From an uncultured Senegalimassilia sp. (GTDB lineage Bacteria > Actinomycetota > Coriobacteriia > Coriobacteriales > Eggerthellaceae), in the NCBI GenBank assembly GCA_934661765.1, contig CAKUJT010000067.1, positions 1 through 13,526 on the forward strand: 13,526 nucleotides of DNA. The letters are read 5' to 3'. Below are positions 1 to 6,285 of this stretch, piece after piece; positions within the stretch are counted from its first letter, which is position 1; each line of letters begins with the position of its first letter. The notes beneath the pieces are model-generated. The model searched no databases, was not told where the DNA came from, and worked only from the letters and a program-made list of their open reading frames with translations. A program made the position numbers and the translations under genes.

Positions 1-25
1 GCCCCGCTCCTGTTCGGAGCGGGGC
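1..25 (-). terminator. GC-rich hairpin at window edge, probable cysK terminator
   Basis: Positions 1-10 and 16-25 form a perfect 10-bp inverted repeat around a 5-base loop. It lies 67 bases beyond the cysK stop codon in the direction of transcription. A U-tract for the minus strand would fall outside the window, so termination cannot be confirmed. On the plus strand the hairpin is followed by cctt and not by a T-run, so it is not an obvious plus-strand terminator unless it is shared with a convergent gene to the left. Confidence 0.5.
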
Positions 26-68
26 GCCTTCGCCGAGTTCTCATATTCGCCAGCCTGCAGCTTCTGGC

Positions 69-87
69 CGCAAACGGGCGGTTTGCG
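69..87 (-). other. small hairpin just after cysK stop
   Basis: CGCAAAC (69-75) and GTTTGCG (81-87) form a perfect 7-bp stem with a 5-base loop, starting 4 bases after the cysK stop codon. No T-run follows on either strand. It may be an mRNA 3'-end stabiliser or part of a two-hairpin termination region with the stem at 1-25. Confidence 0.4.
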
Positions 88-91
88 TTCC

Positions 92-1021
92 CTAGAAGTT
101 GAACATCGCCGTGGACAGGTAACGCTCGCCGGTGTCGGGGAGCACCGCCACGATCAGCTTGCCCTTGTTCTCGGGTCGCTGCGCCAGCTTCGTTGCGGCG
201 GCAACCGCGGCGCCGGAGGAGATGCCCACCAGCAGGCCATCCTTGCCCGCCAACTCACGGCCGGCCTGGAACGCCTCCTCGTCGGTAATGGGCATTACCT
301 CGTCATAGACCGACTGGTCCAGCGTGTCGGGCACGAATCCTGCGCCGATGCCCTGGATCTTGTGCGCGCCGCCATGGCCCTCGCTCAGCACCGGGGAACC
401 GGCGGGCTCCACGGCAACCACCTTGACATCGGGGTTCTGCGACTTCAGATACTTGCCCGTACCGGAAAGCGTGCCGCCGGTGCCCACGCCGGCGACCAGG
501 ATATCCACCTTACCGTCGGTGTCAGCCCAGATTTCGGGACCGGTGGTGCGCTCATGGACGGCGGGGTTCGCCGGGTTCGTGAACTGGCTGGGAATGAACG
601 AGTTCGGAATCTCCTCGGCCAGCTCGGACGCGCGGGCGATGGCGCCCTTCATGCCCTTACTGCCGTCGGTGAGCACCAGCTCGGCGCCGTATGCCTTCAT
701 AAGGTTGCGGCGCTCGACCGACATGGTTTCCGGCATGGTGATGATGATGCGGTTGCCGCGGGCGGCAGCCAGCGAGCACAGGCCGATGCCGGTGTTGCCG
801 GAGGTCGGCTCGATGATGACGGTGTCGGCATCCAGCTTGCCCTCGGCCTCGGCCTGGTCGAGCATCGCCTTCGCGATACGGTCCTTCACCGAGCCGGCGG
901 GGTTGAACAGCTCCACCTTGCCCACGATGGTGGCCTCAAGGTTGTGGTTCTTCTCGTAGTTGGACAGCTCCACCAACGGAGTGCCGCCGATCAACTCGGA
1001 CACGCTCTTGTAGATGGCCAT
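92..1021 (-). CDS. cysK: cysteine synthase (O-acetylserine sulfhydrylase)
   Basis: This 309-residue PLP enzyme is predicted to make L-cysteine from O-acetylserine and sulfide in the cytoplasm. Visible family marks are PAGSVKDR with the PLP lysine K46, the substrate loop TSGNTG (73-78), the phosphate-binding GTGGT (180-184), KIQGIGAGF (221-229) and GISSGAA near 267. The length is normal for CysK, and the motifs fit CysK better than cystathionine beta-synthase because there is no C-terminal regulatory domain. The start at 1021 is chosen because GAGAGG lies about 7 bases upstream and homology begins there. An in-frame upstream start at 1078 would add 19 residues with no family similarity. A consensus promoter lies 65-92 bases upstream and the gene is separated from the Rrf2 regulator by a terminator, so it is transcribed independently. 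Confidence 0.96.
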   Translation of the reverse strand: MAIYKSVSELIGGTPLVELSNYEKNHNLEATIVGKVELFNPAGSVKDRIAKAMLDQAEAEGKLDADTVIIEPTSGNTGIGLCSLAAARGNRIIITMPETMSVERRNLMKAYGAELVLTDGSKGMKGAIARASELAEEIPNSFIPSQFTNPANPAVHERTTGPEIWADTDGKVDILVAGVGTGGTLSGTGKYLKSQNPDVKVVAVEPAGSPVLSEGHGGAHKIQGIGAGFVPDTLDQSVYDEVMPITDEEAFQAGRELAGKDGLLVGISSGAAVAAATKLAQRPENKGKLIVAVLPDTGERYLSTAMFNF

Positions 1022-1085
1022 GATGTTCCTCTCTCGCTTGTCCGCCGTTGATTGCCACGTGCGGAACGCCGTTTTCATGCCTGTT

Positions 1086-1113
1086 ATCCTACTATGTCTC
1101 TAGGCGATGTCAA
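1086..1113 (-). promoter_or_regulatory. cysK promoter
   Basis: On the minus strand a perfect -35 TTGACA (1113-1108) is followed after 16 bases by TAGGAT (1091-1086), a -10 with two mismatches to TATAAT. The region is AT-rich against a GC-rich background and lies between the rrf2 terminator and cysK. The expected transcript start is near 1079, which gives a leader of about 55-60 bases. Confidence 0.7.
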
Positions 1114-1137
1114 TATCTATTTCGAAAATTTATCCCG

Positions 1138-1165
1138 TATTCCCTACGGTTTAGTGGGTTATATA
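1138..1165. promoter_or_regulatory. putative Rrf2 operator upstream of cysK
   Basis: The plus strand reads TATTCCC at 1138-1144 and GGGTTATA at 1156-1163, a loose dyad about 25 bases upstream of the cysK -35. The left part extends to TATTCCCTA, and the same 9-mer lies in the rrf2 promoter (minus strand, 1764-1756). A nested inverted repeat, CCGTA/TACGG, lies at 1135-1149. A role as an Rrf2 site is inference from the shared sequence and gene adjacency. Confidence 0.4.
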
Positions 1166-1185
1166 TCGTTTTCCCAGGTAGATAG

Positions 1186-1220
1186 CGAAAAAGGGCGCAA
1201 GCTTGAACGCTCACGCCCTT
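1186..1220 (-). terminator. rrf2 intrinsic terminator
   Basis: AAGGGCG (1191-1197) pairs with CGCCCTT (1214-1220), with a further AGC/GCT pairing inside. In the minus direction the stem is followed by a run of T (complement of 1188-1192). It starts 3 bases after the Rrf2 stop codon. It separates rrf2 transcription from cysK. Confidence 0.75.
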
Positions 1221-1223
1221 CCG

Positions 1224-1661
1224 TTAGATCGAATAACTGTCCGCCGCCACCGCTGAATGCTCGTCGATGATGCTCTGCAGCGTGATGCCGCCCAGATACT
1301 CGTTGATCACCTTATACAGCCCGCGCCATACGCCCAGCTCCATGCAGGGAACCGGCATATTGCAATCGAAGGTGTCATCCTCCAAGCACGACGCCGGCGC
1401 AAGTGAGCCCTCGGTGACCCGCAGCACATCAAGCACGGTGATCACGCTGGCCGGTTTCGCCAGCTGATAGCCGCCGGCAGCACCGCGCACCGAGCGCACC
1501 AGCTTCGCCGTGACCACGTTCGACACGATTTGCTCCAGGTACTTCTTCGAGATGCCCAGCGACTCGGACACTTCCTTCAGCGACACGGGGCCGCCGCCGT
1601 CGTGCTCCGCCAGATACAGCATCAAGCGAACCGCGTACAGGCCCTTCGTTGAGATTTTCAT
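1224..1661 (-). CDS. Rrf2-family transcriptional regulator (CymR/IscR-like)
   Basis: This is a 145-residue winged-helix DNA-binding regulator. The opening MKISTKGLYAVRLML and the segment LGISKKYLEQIVSNV (recognition helix region, about 35-49) are typical of the family. The wing is RSVRGAAGGYQLAKP (56-70). Three cysteines at 92, 100 and 106 lie where IscR carries its [2Fe-2S] ligands (92, 98, 104), so cluster sensing is possible. CymR, the Rrf2 protein that controls cysteine metabolism in Bacillus, has no such triad as I recall. The start at 1661 is chosen because homology begins at MKIST and AAAGGCGG lies upstream; an in-frame start at 1754 would overlap the promoter. The gene lies directly upstream of cysK, which suggests control of cysteine or Fe-S supply. 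I cannot separate CymR-like from IscR-like function by reading. Confidence 0.9.
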   Translation of the reverse strand: MKISTKGLYAVRLMLYLAEHDGGGPVSLKEVSESLGISKKYLEQIVSNVVTAKLVRSVRGAAGGYQLAKPASVITVLDVLRVTEGSLAPASCLEDDTFDCNMPVPCMELGVWRGLYKVINEYLGGITLQSIIDEHSAVAADSYSI

Positions 1662-1692
1662 GCGCGCTGCCGCCTTTCTTCCGCAGGGGGAA

Positions 1693-1718
1693 AAGCGCCG
1701 ACGGCCTAAGCGCCGACG
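1693..1718. repeat. 11-bp direct repeat in the rrf2 leader
   Basis: AAGCGCCGACG occurs at 1693-1703 and again at 1708-1718, 15 bases apart, between the putative rrf2 -10 and its start codon. The two copies could form a regulatory site or could be chance in GC-rich DNA. Confidence 0.35.
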
Positions 1719-1738
1719 CCATTGAATGCAACCCTTAT

Positions 1739-1764
1739 AGTATACCCTCTCCACCTAGGGAATA
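1739..1764 (-). promoter_or_regulatory. rrf2 promoter with overlapping dyad (putative autoregulatory operator)
   Basis: The minus strand has a -10-like TATACT at 1744-1739. A 24-base dyad covers it and the spacer: TATACCCT (1741-1748), 8 bases, AGGGAATA (1757-1764), with one mismatch between arms. The -35 is poor (GCATAT at 17-base spacing). A dyad over the -10 is what autorepression by an Rrf2 protein would look like. The right arm shares TAGGGAATA with the region upstream of cysK. Confidence 0.45.
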
Positions 1765-1777
1765 TGCTGTGATTCAG

Positions 1778-4132
1778 CTACCGCCGGGACGCTTTCCCAC
1801 GCGAGCCGTTGCCTTTGCCGCCACGCGCGCCGTTCGGGGAACCGCCACGCTTGTCGGCGTTCGCGCTGCCCGAAGAGCTCCCTCGGCCTCCCGCGCCTCC
1901 TGCTACGCGGGCGCGCTTAGCCGCGCCATCCGCAGCGCGACCACTTCCGCCGGAACCTCCCGCGCCTTTGCCGCGCTTGCCGCCGCCAGCCGCGCCGCGG
2001 CCACCGGAAGCGCCCTTGCCGCTGCCGAAACCCTGGCTGCCTTCGCGGCCCTTCGGCCCGCGCATAGCGTTCTTCGCGCCCGCCACGCCCTTCTTCGCGC
2101 CAGCGCCGTGCCCGCCTTCGCCCTTATAGGGCCTGATCAGGCATTTCGGACCGAACCCGATCAGATCGGTGCGGCCCGCCTTGCGCAGCGCCTCGATCAC
2201 CAGGTCATGGTTCTTCGGGTCGCGATACTGAATGAGCGCGCGCTGCAGCGCCTTCTCATGCGGGCTTTTCGGCACGAACACGCGCTCCATGGTGCGCGGG
2301 TCCACGCCCGTGAAGTACATGGCCGTGGACATGGTGGACGGCGTGGGATAGAAATCCTGCACCTGCTCGGGGTTGAACCCCATGTCGCGCACGTATTCCG
2401 CCAGCTCGATGGCCTCGTCGAGCGTGCTTCCGGGGTGCGACGACATCAGGTACGGCACCACGAACTGCTTCAGCCCGCAAGCATCGTTGGCCTGCTGGAA
2501 CAGCTTCACGAACTTCTCGTACACCTGGTGTTGCGGCTTTCCCATCACGCCGAGCACGGCGTTGGAAACGTGCTCGGGCGCCACGCGCAGCTGCCCGCTC
2601 ACGTGGTGCTCGCACAGCTCGCGCACGAACGCCTCGCCCTTGTTGCGGTCGGCCAGCACGTAATCGAAGCGGATACCCGAGCGCACGAACACCTTCTTCA
2701 CGCCCGGCAGCTCACGCAGTTCACGCAAAAGCTGCAGGTAGTCCGTGTGGTCGGCGTTCAGCTTGCGGCAGGGCTGCGGCGAGAGGCAGTGCTTGTTGCG
2801 ACATGCGCCGCGGCGCAGCTGCGCATCGCACGCGGGGTGGCGATAATCCGCCGTGGGGCCGCCCACGTCGTGGATGTAGCCCTTGAACTCCGGGTCGGCG
2901 ATCATCTGCTTCGCCTCTTCCACGATGGACTCGTGGCTGCGCACCTGCACGATGCGCCCCTGATGGAACGTCAGCGCGCAAAACGCGCACTCGCCGAAGC
3001 ACCCGCGATTGCTGGTCAGGCTGAACTTCACCTCGCGGATGGCCGGGATGCCGCCGGCTTCCTCGTACATGGGATGGTACGCGCGCGCATACGGCAGGCG
3101 GTATACGGCGTCCATCTCCGAGGTGGTCAACGGCTTGCTCGGCGGGTTCTGCACCACAAACTCATGGTCGGAATAAGGCTCCACCAGGCGTTTTCCCGTG
3201 AAAGGGTCGCTGTTGCCGTACTGCACGTTGAAGCTGCGGGCATACTCGAGGTTGTCCTTCTGCATGCTGTCGAACGAGGGCAGCAGCTCGTAATCATACA
3301 CATGCTCAAGCGTTTTCGCGCGATACACCGTGCCGTCGATGAACGTGATGTCGGACACGTCAAGCCCAGCCGCCAGCGCATCGGCGATCTCCACGATGGA
3401 ATGCTCGCCCATGCCATAGCTGACAAGGTCGGCGCCGGAATCAAGCAGAATCGAACGCTTTAGCTTGTCCGACCAATAATCATAATGAGCCAAACGGCGA
3501 AGCGACGCCTCGATGCCGCCCAGCACAATGGGAACATCCTTATATGTGCGGCGAATCAGATTGCCATAGACCACCGCTGCACGATCGGGGCGAAGCCCCA
3601 TTTCGCCGCCGGGCGAGAACGCATCGGTGCTGCGGTGCTTCTTGGCCACCGTATAGTGGTTCACCATCGAGTCCATATTGCCGGCGGAAACCAGGAACCC
3701 CAGCCGGGGCTTTCCCAATACCGTGACGCTTTCGGGGTCGCGCCAATCGGGCTGGCAGATCACGCCCACCCTATAGTGGTTCGCCTCAAGCAGGCGCGTG
3801 ATGATAGCCATGCCGAACGAGGGATGGTCGACATACGCATCGCCGCACACGAACACGAAATCGCAGCAGTCCCAACCGCGCTCTTCCATATCGGCGCGGT
3901 TTACCGGCAAAAACGCGCTACGCGGAGGCAGGGAAGCCTTGGGCTTTGCCTGCTTTGCCTGCTTTGCCTGCTTTGCCTGCTTTGCCTGCTTTGCCTGCTT
4001 TGCCTGCTTCTCCGAGCCGCGATGAGCTACGCCGCCTTTCGCTCCACTGCGGCGCGACGGCTTGCCGCTTCGATTGCTGGCATGCCCCTCGGAGGTACTG
4101 CGCGACCCTTGGCTTCTATTCCCTTGTTTCAC
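1778..4132 (-). CDS. ygiQ: YgiQ-family radical SAM protein with extended basic tails
   Basis: This 784-residue protein matches the YgiQ family along its core, about residues 70-670. Visible signatures include GDAYVDHPSFGMAI (97-110), the QPDWRDP region, AGNMDSMVNHYT, RPDRAAVVY, GGIEASLRRLAHYDYWSD (205-222), the radical SAM CxxxCxxC at C378, C382 and C385, further cysteines at 435, 444, 449 and 455 that might hold another metal centre, and VQDFYPTPSTMSTAMYFTG. The physiological reaction of this family is not known to me. It is longer than E. coli YgiQ (739 residues) because of a 70-residue Ser/Arg/Lys-rich N-terminal extension with seven QAK repeats and a roughly 114-residue Gly/Ala/Lys/Arg/Ser tail, both probably disordered. 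The start is GTG at 4132, with GGCGG 5 bases upstream and only 8 bases from the preceding stop. The first ATG (residue 82) lies inside conserved core sequence, so the start must be upstream of it. It is likely co-transcribed with the DUF4013-like gene. Confidence 0.92.
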   Translation of the reverse strand: MKQGNRSQGSRSTSEGHASNRSGKPSRRSGAKGGVAHRGSEKQAKQAKQAKQAKQAKQAKQAKPKASLPPRSAFLPVNRADMEERGWDCCDFVFVCGDAYVDHPSFGMAIITRLLEANHYRVGVICQPDWRDPESVTVLGKPRLGFLVSAGNMDSMVNHYTVAKKHRSTDAFSPGGEMGLRPDRAAVVYGNLIRRTYKDVPIVLGGIEASLRRLAHYDYWSDKLKRSILLDSGADLVSYGMGEHSIVEIADALAAGLDVSDITFIDGTVYRAKTLEHVYDYELLPSFDSMQKDNLEYARSFNVQYGNSDPFTGKRLVEPYSDHEFVVQNPPSKPLTTSEMDAVYRLPYARAYHPMYEEAGGIPAIREVKFSLTSNRGCFGECAFCALTFHQGRIVQVRSHESIVEEAKQMIADPEFKGYIHDVGGPTADYRHPACDAQLRRGACRNKHCLSPQPCRKLNADHTDYLQLLRELRELPGVKKVFVRSGIRFDYVLADRNKGEAFVRELCEHHVSGQLRVAPEHVSNAVLGVMGKPQHQVYEKFVKLFQQANDACGLKQFVVPYLMSSHPGSTLDEAIELAEYVRDMGFNPEQVQDFYPTPSTMSTAMYFTGVDPRTMERVFVPKSPHEKALQRALIQYRDPKNHDLVIEALRKAGRTDLIGFGPKCLIRPYKGEGGHGAGAKKGVAGAKNAMRGPKGREGSQGFGSGKGASGGRGAAGGGKRGKGAGGSGGSGRAADGAAKRARVAGGAGGRGSSSGSANADKRGGSPNGARGGKGNGSRGKASRR
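3944..4006. repeat. 9-bp tandem repeat, seven perfect copies, inside ygiQ
   Basis: The plus strand carries CTTTGCCTG seven times without a mismatch from 3944 to 4006. Read on the minus strand each unit is CAG-GCA-AAG and encodes Gln-Ala-Lys, giving residues 43-63 of YgiQ. The unit length is a multiple of three, so copy-number change would lengthen or shorten the extension without a frameshift. Confidence 0.97.
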
Positions 4133-4140
4133 GGAACCGC

Positions 4141-5001
4141 CTATCTCGGCGCCCCGTTGGACGCCATCTCGAACGGCATGGGGTCATCTTGACCGCGCCA
4201 TGCCGGAACGTCGAATTGCCTTGTCCAGTATCCCACGGCACGCGCCTGCATCACCACCGCGAACGCCGATGCCGCCGAAACCACCACAGCCAAGGCAAAA
4301 CAGACGAGGACTAAGCACATACCCGCAGCGACGACAAACATCATGTCAGGCGCGGCAGCGTTCGAGAACAGCCCATACGCTCCCACGCTGATAACGCCCC
4401 CGACCAAAAGCGACCCGACGATCCCTGTAACCACCACCGGAACGATAGCAAGCACAATGGAAAGCCCCAGCACGCGCAGCAGGCCCTTCATGTCATGGCG
4501 CATCATGGCCCACAGGCGCGGAACCTGGAAACCGGGCCCCAACCTGCCATAGATGCTCGCACGCATGGAGGCCACCAGGAAAAACATGACAGATGCCAAG
4601 GAAACCGCAAGACTGAACAGGGAATACACCGGGCTCACAACCGCAGCATCACCGGCACCACCCCAAACGGCATGCGAAACGTTGCTCAAACCGCGTCGCG
4701 CAAGCGCATCCCAACAACCCTCGAGCACCCCGGGAATCACCACACAGCACACGATGCAAATGGCAAGCAAAATCAGCCCACGGCGATACAGCAGGCCGTC
4801 CTCGTTCCCGAAGATGCGCGCAGGCATGGGCATGTGCACACCCCAGGCGATATCGCGCGCCCAACCGAACGCATAACCCAACAGCACCACGGGGCCGAAA
4901 ACCGGGATGAACGCGATAAGGCCTAGCAAGAACATCTTTCCCAGCCAGCCTTGCGAGCTTTTCACATCATTCCATGCGGCACTGAAATACCCTGTCTGCA
5001 T
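4141..5001 (-). CDS. DUF4013-like multi-pass membrane protein
   Basis: This 286-residue integral membrane protein has hydrophobic segments near residues 22-46, 74-94, 124-146, 174-210 (probably two helices) and 220-252. The N-terminal pattern, YFSAAWNDVKSS followed by LLGLIAFIPVFGPVVLLGYAFGWARD, resembles DUF4013 proteins, where a short amphipathic start is followed by an IPxxGPxxLLGY hairpin. No catalytic residues are recognisable, and function is unknown. The start at 5001 is chosen because GGAAG lies 5 bases upstream and the family pattern begins at once; the open frame continues upstream to 5142 with unrelated sequence that crosses into the rplL terminator. The gene lies 8 bases upstream of ygiQ, so translational coupling is likely. 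I found no convincing promoter in 5002-5140. Confidence 0.75.
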   Translation of the reverse strand: MQTGYFSAAWNDVKSSQGWLGKMFLLGLIAFIPVFGPVVLLGYAFGWARDIAWGVHMPMPARIFGNEDGLLYRRGLILLAICIVCCVVIPGVLEGCWDALARRGLSNVSHAVWGGAGDAAVVSPVYSLFSLAVSLASVMFFLVASMRASIYGRLGPGFQVPRLWAMMRHDMKGLLRVLGLSIVLAIVPVVVTGIVGSLLVGGVISVGAYGLFSNAAAPDMMFVVAAGMCLVLVCFALAVVVSAASAFAVVMQARAVGYWTRQFDVPAWRGQDDPMPFEMASNGAPR

Positions 5002-5140
5002 GGCGCTTCCTTCCCGTCGTGTCTCTTTGTGCGGCAAACCGCAATCGTCATTCCGGAACGTTACACGCCCAACGCAAGCAACGTCGCATCCGTAACCATT
5101 CTGTTGCGTTCCGAAGCGTGAACAGGGGACGTTCCCAAAC
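5002..5140 (-). other. spacer upstream of the DUF4013-like gene
   Basis: No gene is seen here. There is a 7-bp inverted repeat, AACGCAA (5071-5077) and TTGCGTT (5104-5110), and a palindrome TTCCGGAA at 5051-5058. I could not find a convincing -35/-10 pair on the minus strand, so the promoter for the DUF4013-ygiQ pair is unidentified. Confidence 0.4.
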
Positions 5141-5170
5141 AAAAAAGGACCCGCTGCAAGCAGCGGGTCC
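5141..5170 (-). terminator. rplJ-rplL operon intrinsic terminator
   Basis: GGACCCGCTG (5147-5156) and CAGCGGGTCC (5161-5170) form a perfect 10-bp stem with a CAAG loop on the plus strand (CTTG on the minus strand). In the minus direction it is followed by six T residues (complement of 5141-5146). It begins 25 bases after the rplL stop codon and closes the ribosomal operon. Confidence 0.93.
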
Positions 5171-5195
5171 TGTAAAAGCAGTCGGAAGACTGAAT

Positions 5196-5570
5196 TTACT
5201 TCAGGGTCACAGCAGCGCCGGCCTCTTCCAGCGTCTTCTTGATCTCCTCAGCCTTGTCCTTGGCCACACCCTCCTGGATGGTGGAAGGAGCACCCTCGAC
5301 GGTCTCCTTAGCTTCCTTCAGGCCCTGGCCGGTGATCTCACGGACAGCCTTGATGACAGCGATCTTGTTGTCGCCGAAGCCCTCGAGCACGACGTCGAAC
5401 TCGGACTTCTCCTCAGCGGCAGCAGCGCCAGCAGCCGGAGCAGCGGCAACGGCAACCGGAGCAGCAGCGGACACGCCAAAGGTCTCCTCGATGTCCTTGA
5501 CCAGCTCAGAAGCCTCGAGCAGGGACATTTCCTTCAGAGCCTCGATGATCTCTTCGCGAGAAACAGCCAT
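5196..5570 (-). CDS. rplL: 50S ribosomal protein L7/L12
   Basis: This 124-residue stalk protein forms dimers on L10 and recruits translation GTPases to the ribosome. The N-terminal dimerisation domain covers about 1-33 ([20 protein letters not shown]). An alanine/proline-rich hinge follows at 34-53. The C-terminal factor-binding domain carries [21 protein letters not shown] and ends in AAVTLK. Length and sequence are typical. AAAGGAAAC lies just upstream of the ATG. It follows rplJ after 94 bases that contain two hairpins and is followed by a strong terminator. Confidence 0.99.
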   Translation of the reverse strand: MAVSREEIIEALKEMSLLEASELVKDIEETFGVSAAAPVAVAAAPAAGAAAAEEKSEFDVVLEGFGDNKIAVIKAVREITGQGLKEAKETVEGAPSTIQEGVAKDKAEEIKKTLEEAGAAVTLK

Positions 5571-5589
5571 GTTAGTTTCCTTTCAAAGG

Positions 5590-5615
5590 GGCTGGATCAT
5601 CCTTATGTTCCAGCC
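5590..5615 (-). other. hairpin in the rplJ-rplL spacer
   Basis: GGCTGGA (5590-5596) and TCCAGCC (5609-5615) form a perfect 7-bp stem with a 12-base loop, about 20 bases upstream of the rplL start. No T-run follows, so it is not a terminator. It could be a processing or stability element that helps L7/L12 be made in excess of L10, as the stalk needs several L12 copies per L10. Confidence 0.5.
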
Positions 5616-5634
5616 GAAATTTCAAATGCATTAC

Positions 5635-5653
5635 GCGGCACGTCTTATGCCGC
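5635..5653 (-). other. second hairpin in the rplJ-rplL spacer
   Basis: GCGGCA (5635-5640) and TGCCGC (5648-5653) form a 6-bp stem with a 7-base loop, 11 bases after the rplJ stop codon. There is no T-run. It is probably an mRNA structure of the dicistronic message. Confidence 0.4.
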
Positions 5654-5664
5654 AAGAAGCTTGC

Positions 5665-6183
5665 TTACGCAACCTTCTGATCGGCAACGGCCTTTGCGAC
5701 CTGAGCCAGGCCACGCGGCACACCGTTGATAGCGGTTGCCAGACCCTGAGCCACACCATTGATGGCAGCGGCGATGTGAGCGTACAGCTCCTCGCGAGAG
5801 GGCAGGGAAGCGATGGCCTCCACCTCTGCGGCGCTGACTGCAGCACCCTCCATCAAGCCACCCTTGATCTGCAGGTTCTCGTTGGACTTGGCGAACTCCT
5901 TAACGGCCTTCGCGGCAGCAGCCACATCGGAACCGGCGAACACGAATGCGCTCGGGCCATGCAGCATGTCGTCCAGCGTAGGCAGCTCGGACTCGGACAG
6001 AGCGATGCGCATAACGGTGTTCTTGTACACCTTCATGCATGCACCGGACTCGCGGACTGCGTTGCGCAGAGCCTCGACCTCCTTGACGGTCAGACCGCAG
6101 GCGTCGACGACCCACACAGCACCCGCACCCTCCAGATCTTCCTTGATCGCGGACAGCATGGATTGGTTCTTTGCGTTCGGCAT
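5665..6183 (-). CDS. rplJ: 50S ribosomal protein L10
   Basis: This 172-residue protein anchors L7/L12 dimers to 23S rRNA at the base of the ribosomal stalk and, bound to L12, represses its own operon. Characteristic segments are AIKEDLEGAGAVWVVDACGLTV at the N-terminus, LRNAVRESGACMKVYKNTVMRIA (about 40-62), GPSAFVFAGSD and FAKSNENLQIKGGLMEG. The C-terminal helix (about 130-172), rich in Ala/Leu/Val, is where L12 dimers bind. The start has an excellent SD, AAGGAGGTG, 5 bases from the ATG. The upstream leader is described separately. The usual upstream neighbour rplA is absent, so the operon here is rplJ-rplL only. Confidence 0.98.
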   Translation of the reverse strand: MPNAKNQSMLSAIKEDLEGAGAVWVVDACGLTVKEVEALRNAVRESGACMKVYKNTVMRIALSESELPTLDDMLHGPSAFVFAGSDVAAAAKAVKEFAKSNENLQIKGGLMEGAAVSAAEVEAIASLPSREELYAHIAAAINGVAQGLATAINGVPRGLAQVAKAVADQKVA

Positions 6184-6194
6184 TGTTACACCTC

Positions 6195-6250
6195 CTTTTT
6201 CTCAAACTCGGGTTCCGCCCCATGCGGGTGGAGTCGCGCTTGAGAAAAAG
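6195..6250 (-). promoter_or_regulatory. long-range helix between attenuator U-tract and rplJ SD region
   Basis: CTTTTTCTCAA (6195-6205) is the exact complement of TTGAGAAAAAG (6240-6250). In the RNA the U-tract that follows the attenuator stem can therefore pair with the A-run that leads directly into the rplJ SD (AAGGAGG). A further ACTC/GAGT pairing lies inside. The helix abuts the attenuator stem at 6251. It could hide the 5' end of the SD or compete with the RNA-DNA hybrid during termination; both roles are inference. Confidence 0.6.
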
Positions 6251-6285
6251 AACGACCCCTGCCGTCCTAAGACACAGGGGTCGTT
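6241..6285 (-). terminator. attenuator-type terminator in the rplJ leader
   Basis: AACGACCCCTG (6251-6261) and CAGGGGTCGTT (6275-6285) form a perfect 11-bp stem with a 13-base loop. In the minus direction it is followed by CTTTTTCTC, a usable U-tract. It lies 67 bases upstream of the rplJ start. It would also end transcripts of the upstream membrane-protein gene. Its place after the L10-binding domain matches the attenuated L10 leaders known in Gram-positive bacteria. Confidence 0.85.

Noticed and set aside
83..1051. Open reading frame of 322 codons on the plus strand opposite cysK
   Set aside because: The antisense frame of a clear cysK with Arg/His/Leu-rich shadow composition and no domain.
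1649..3463. Open reading frame of 604 codons on the plus strand opposite ygiQ
   Set aside because: It overlaps the conserved radical SAM core in antisense and has the same shadow composition; no SD or domain supports it. The same reasoning applies to long plus-strand frames at 6494-7870 and 11679-13325.
4141..5142. Longer 333-residue form of the DUF4013-like protein
   Set aside because: The extra 47 residues run through non-coding spacer into the rplL terminator T-run and show no membrane or family pattern; the ATG at 5001 has an SD.
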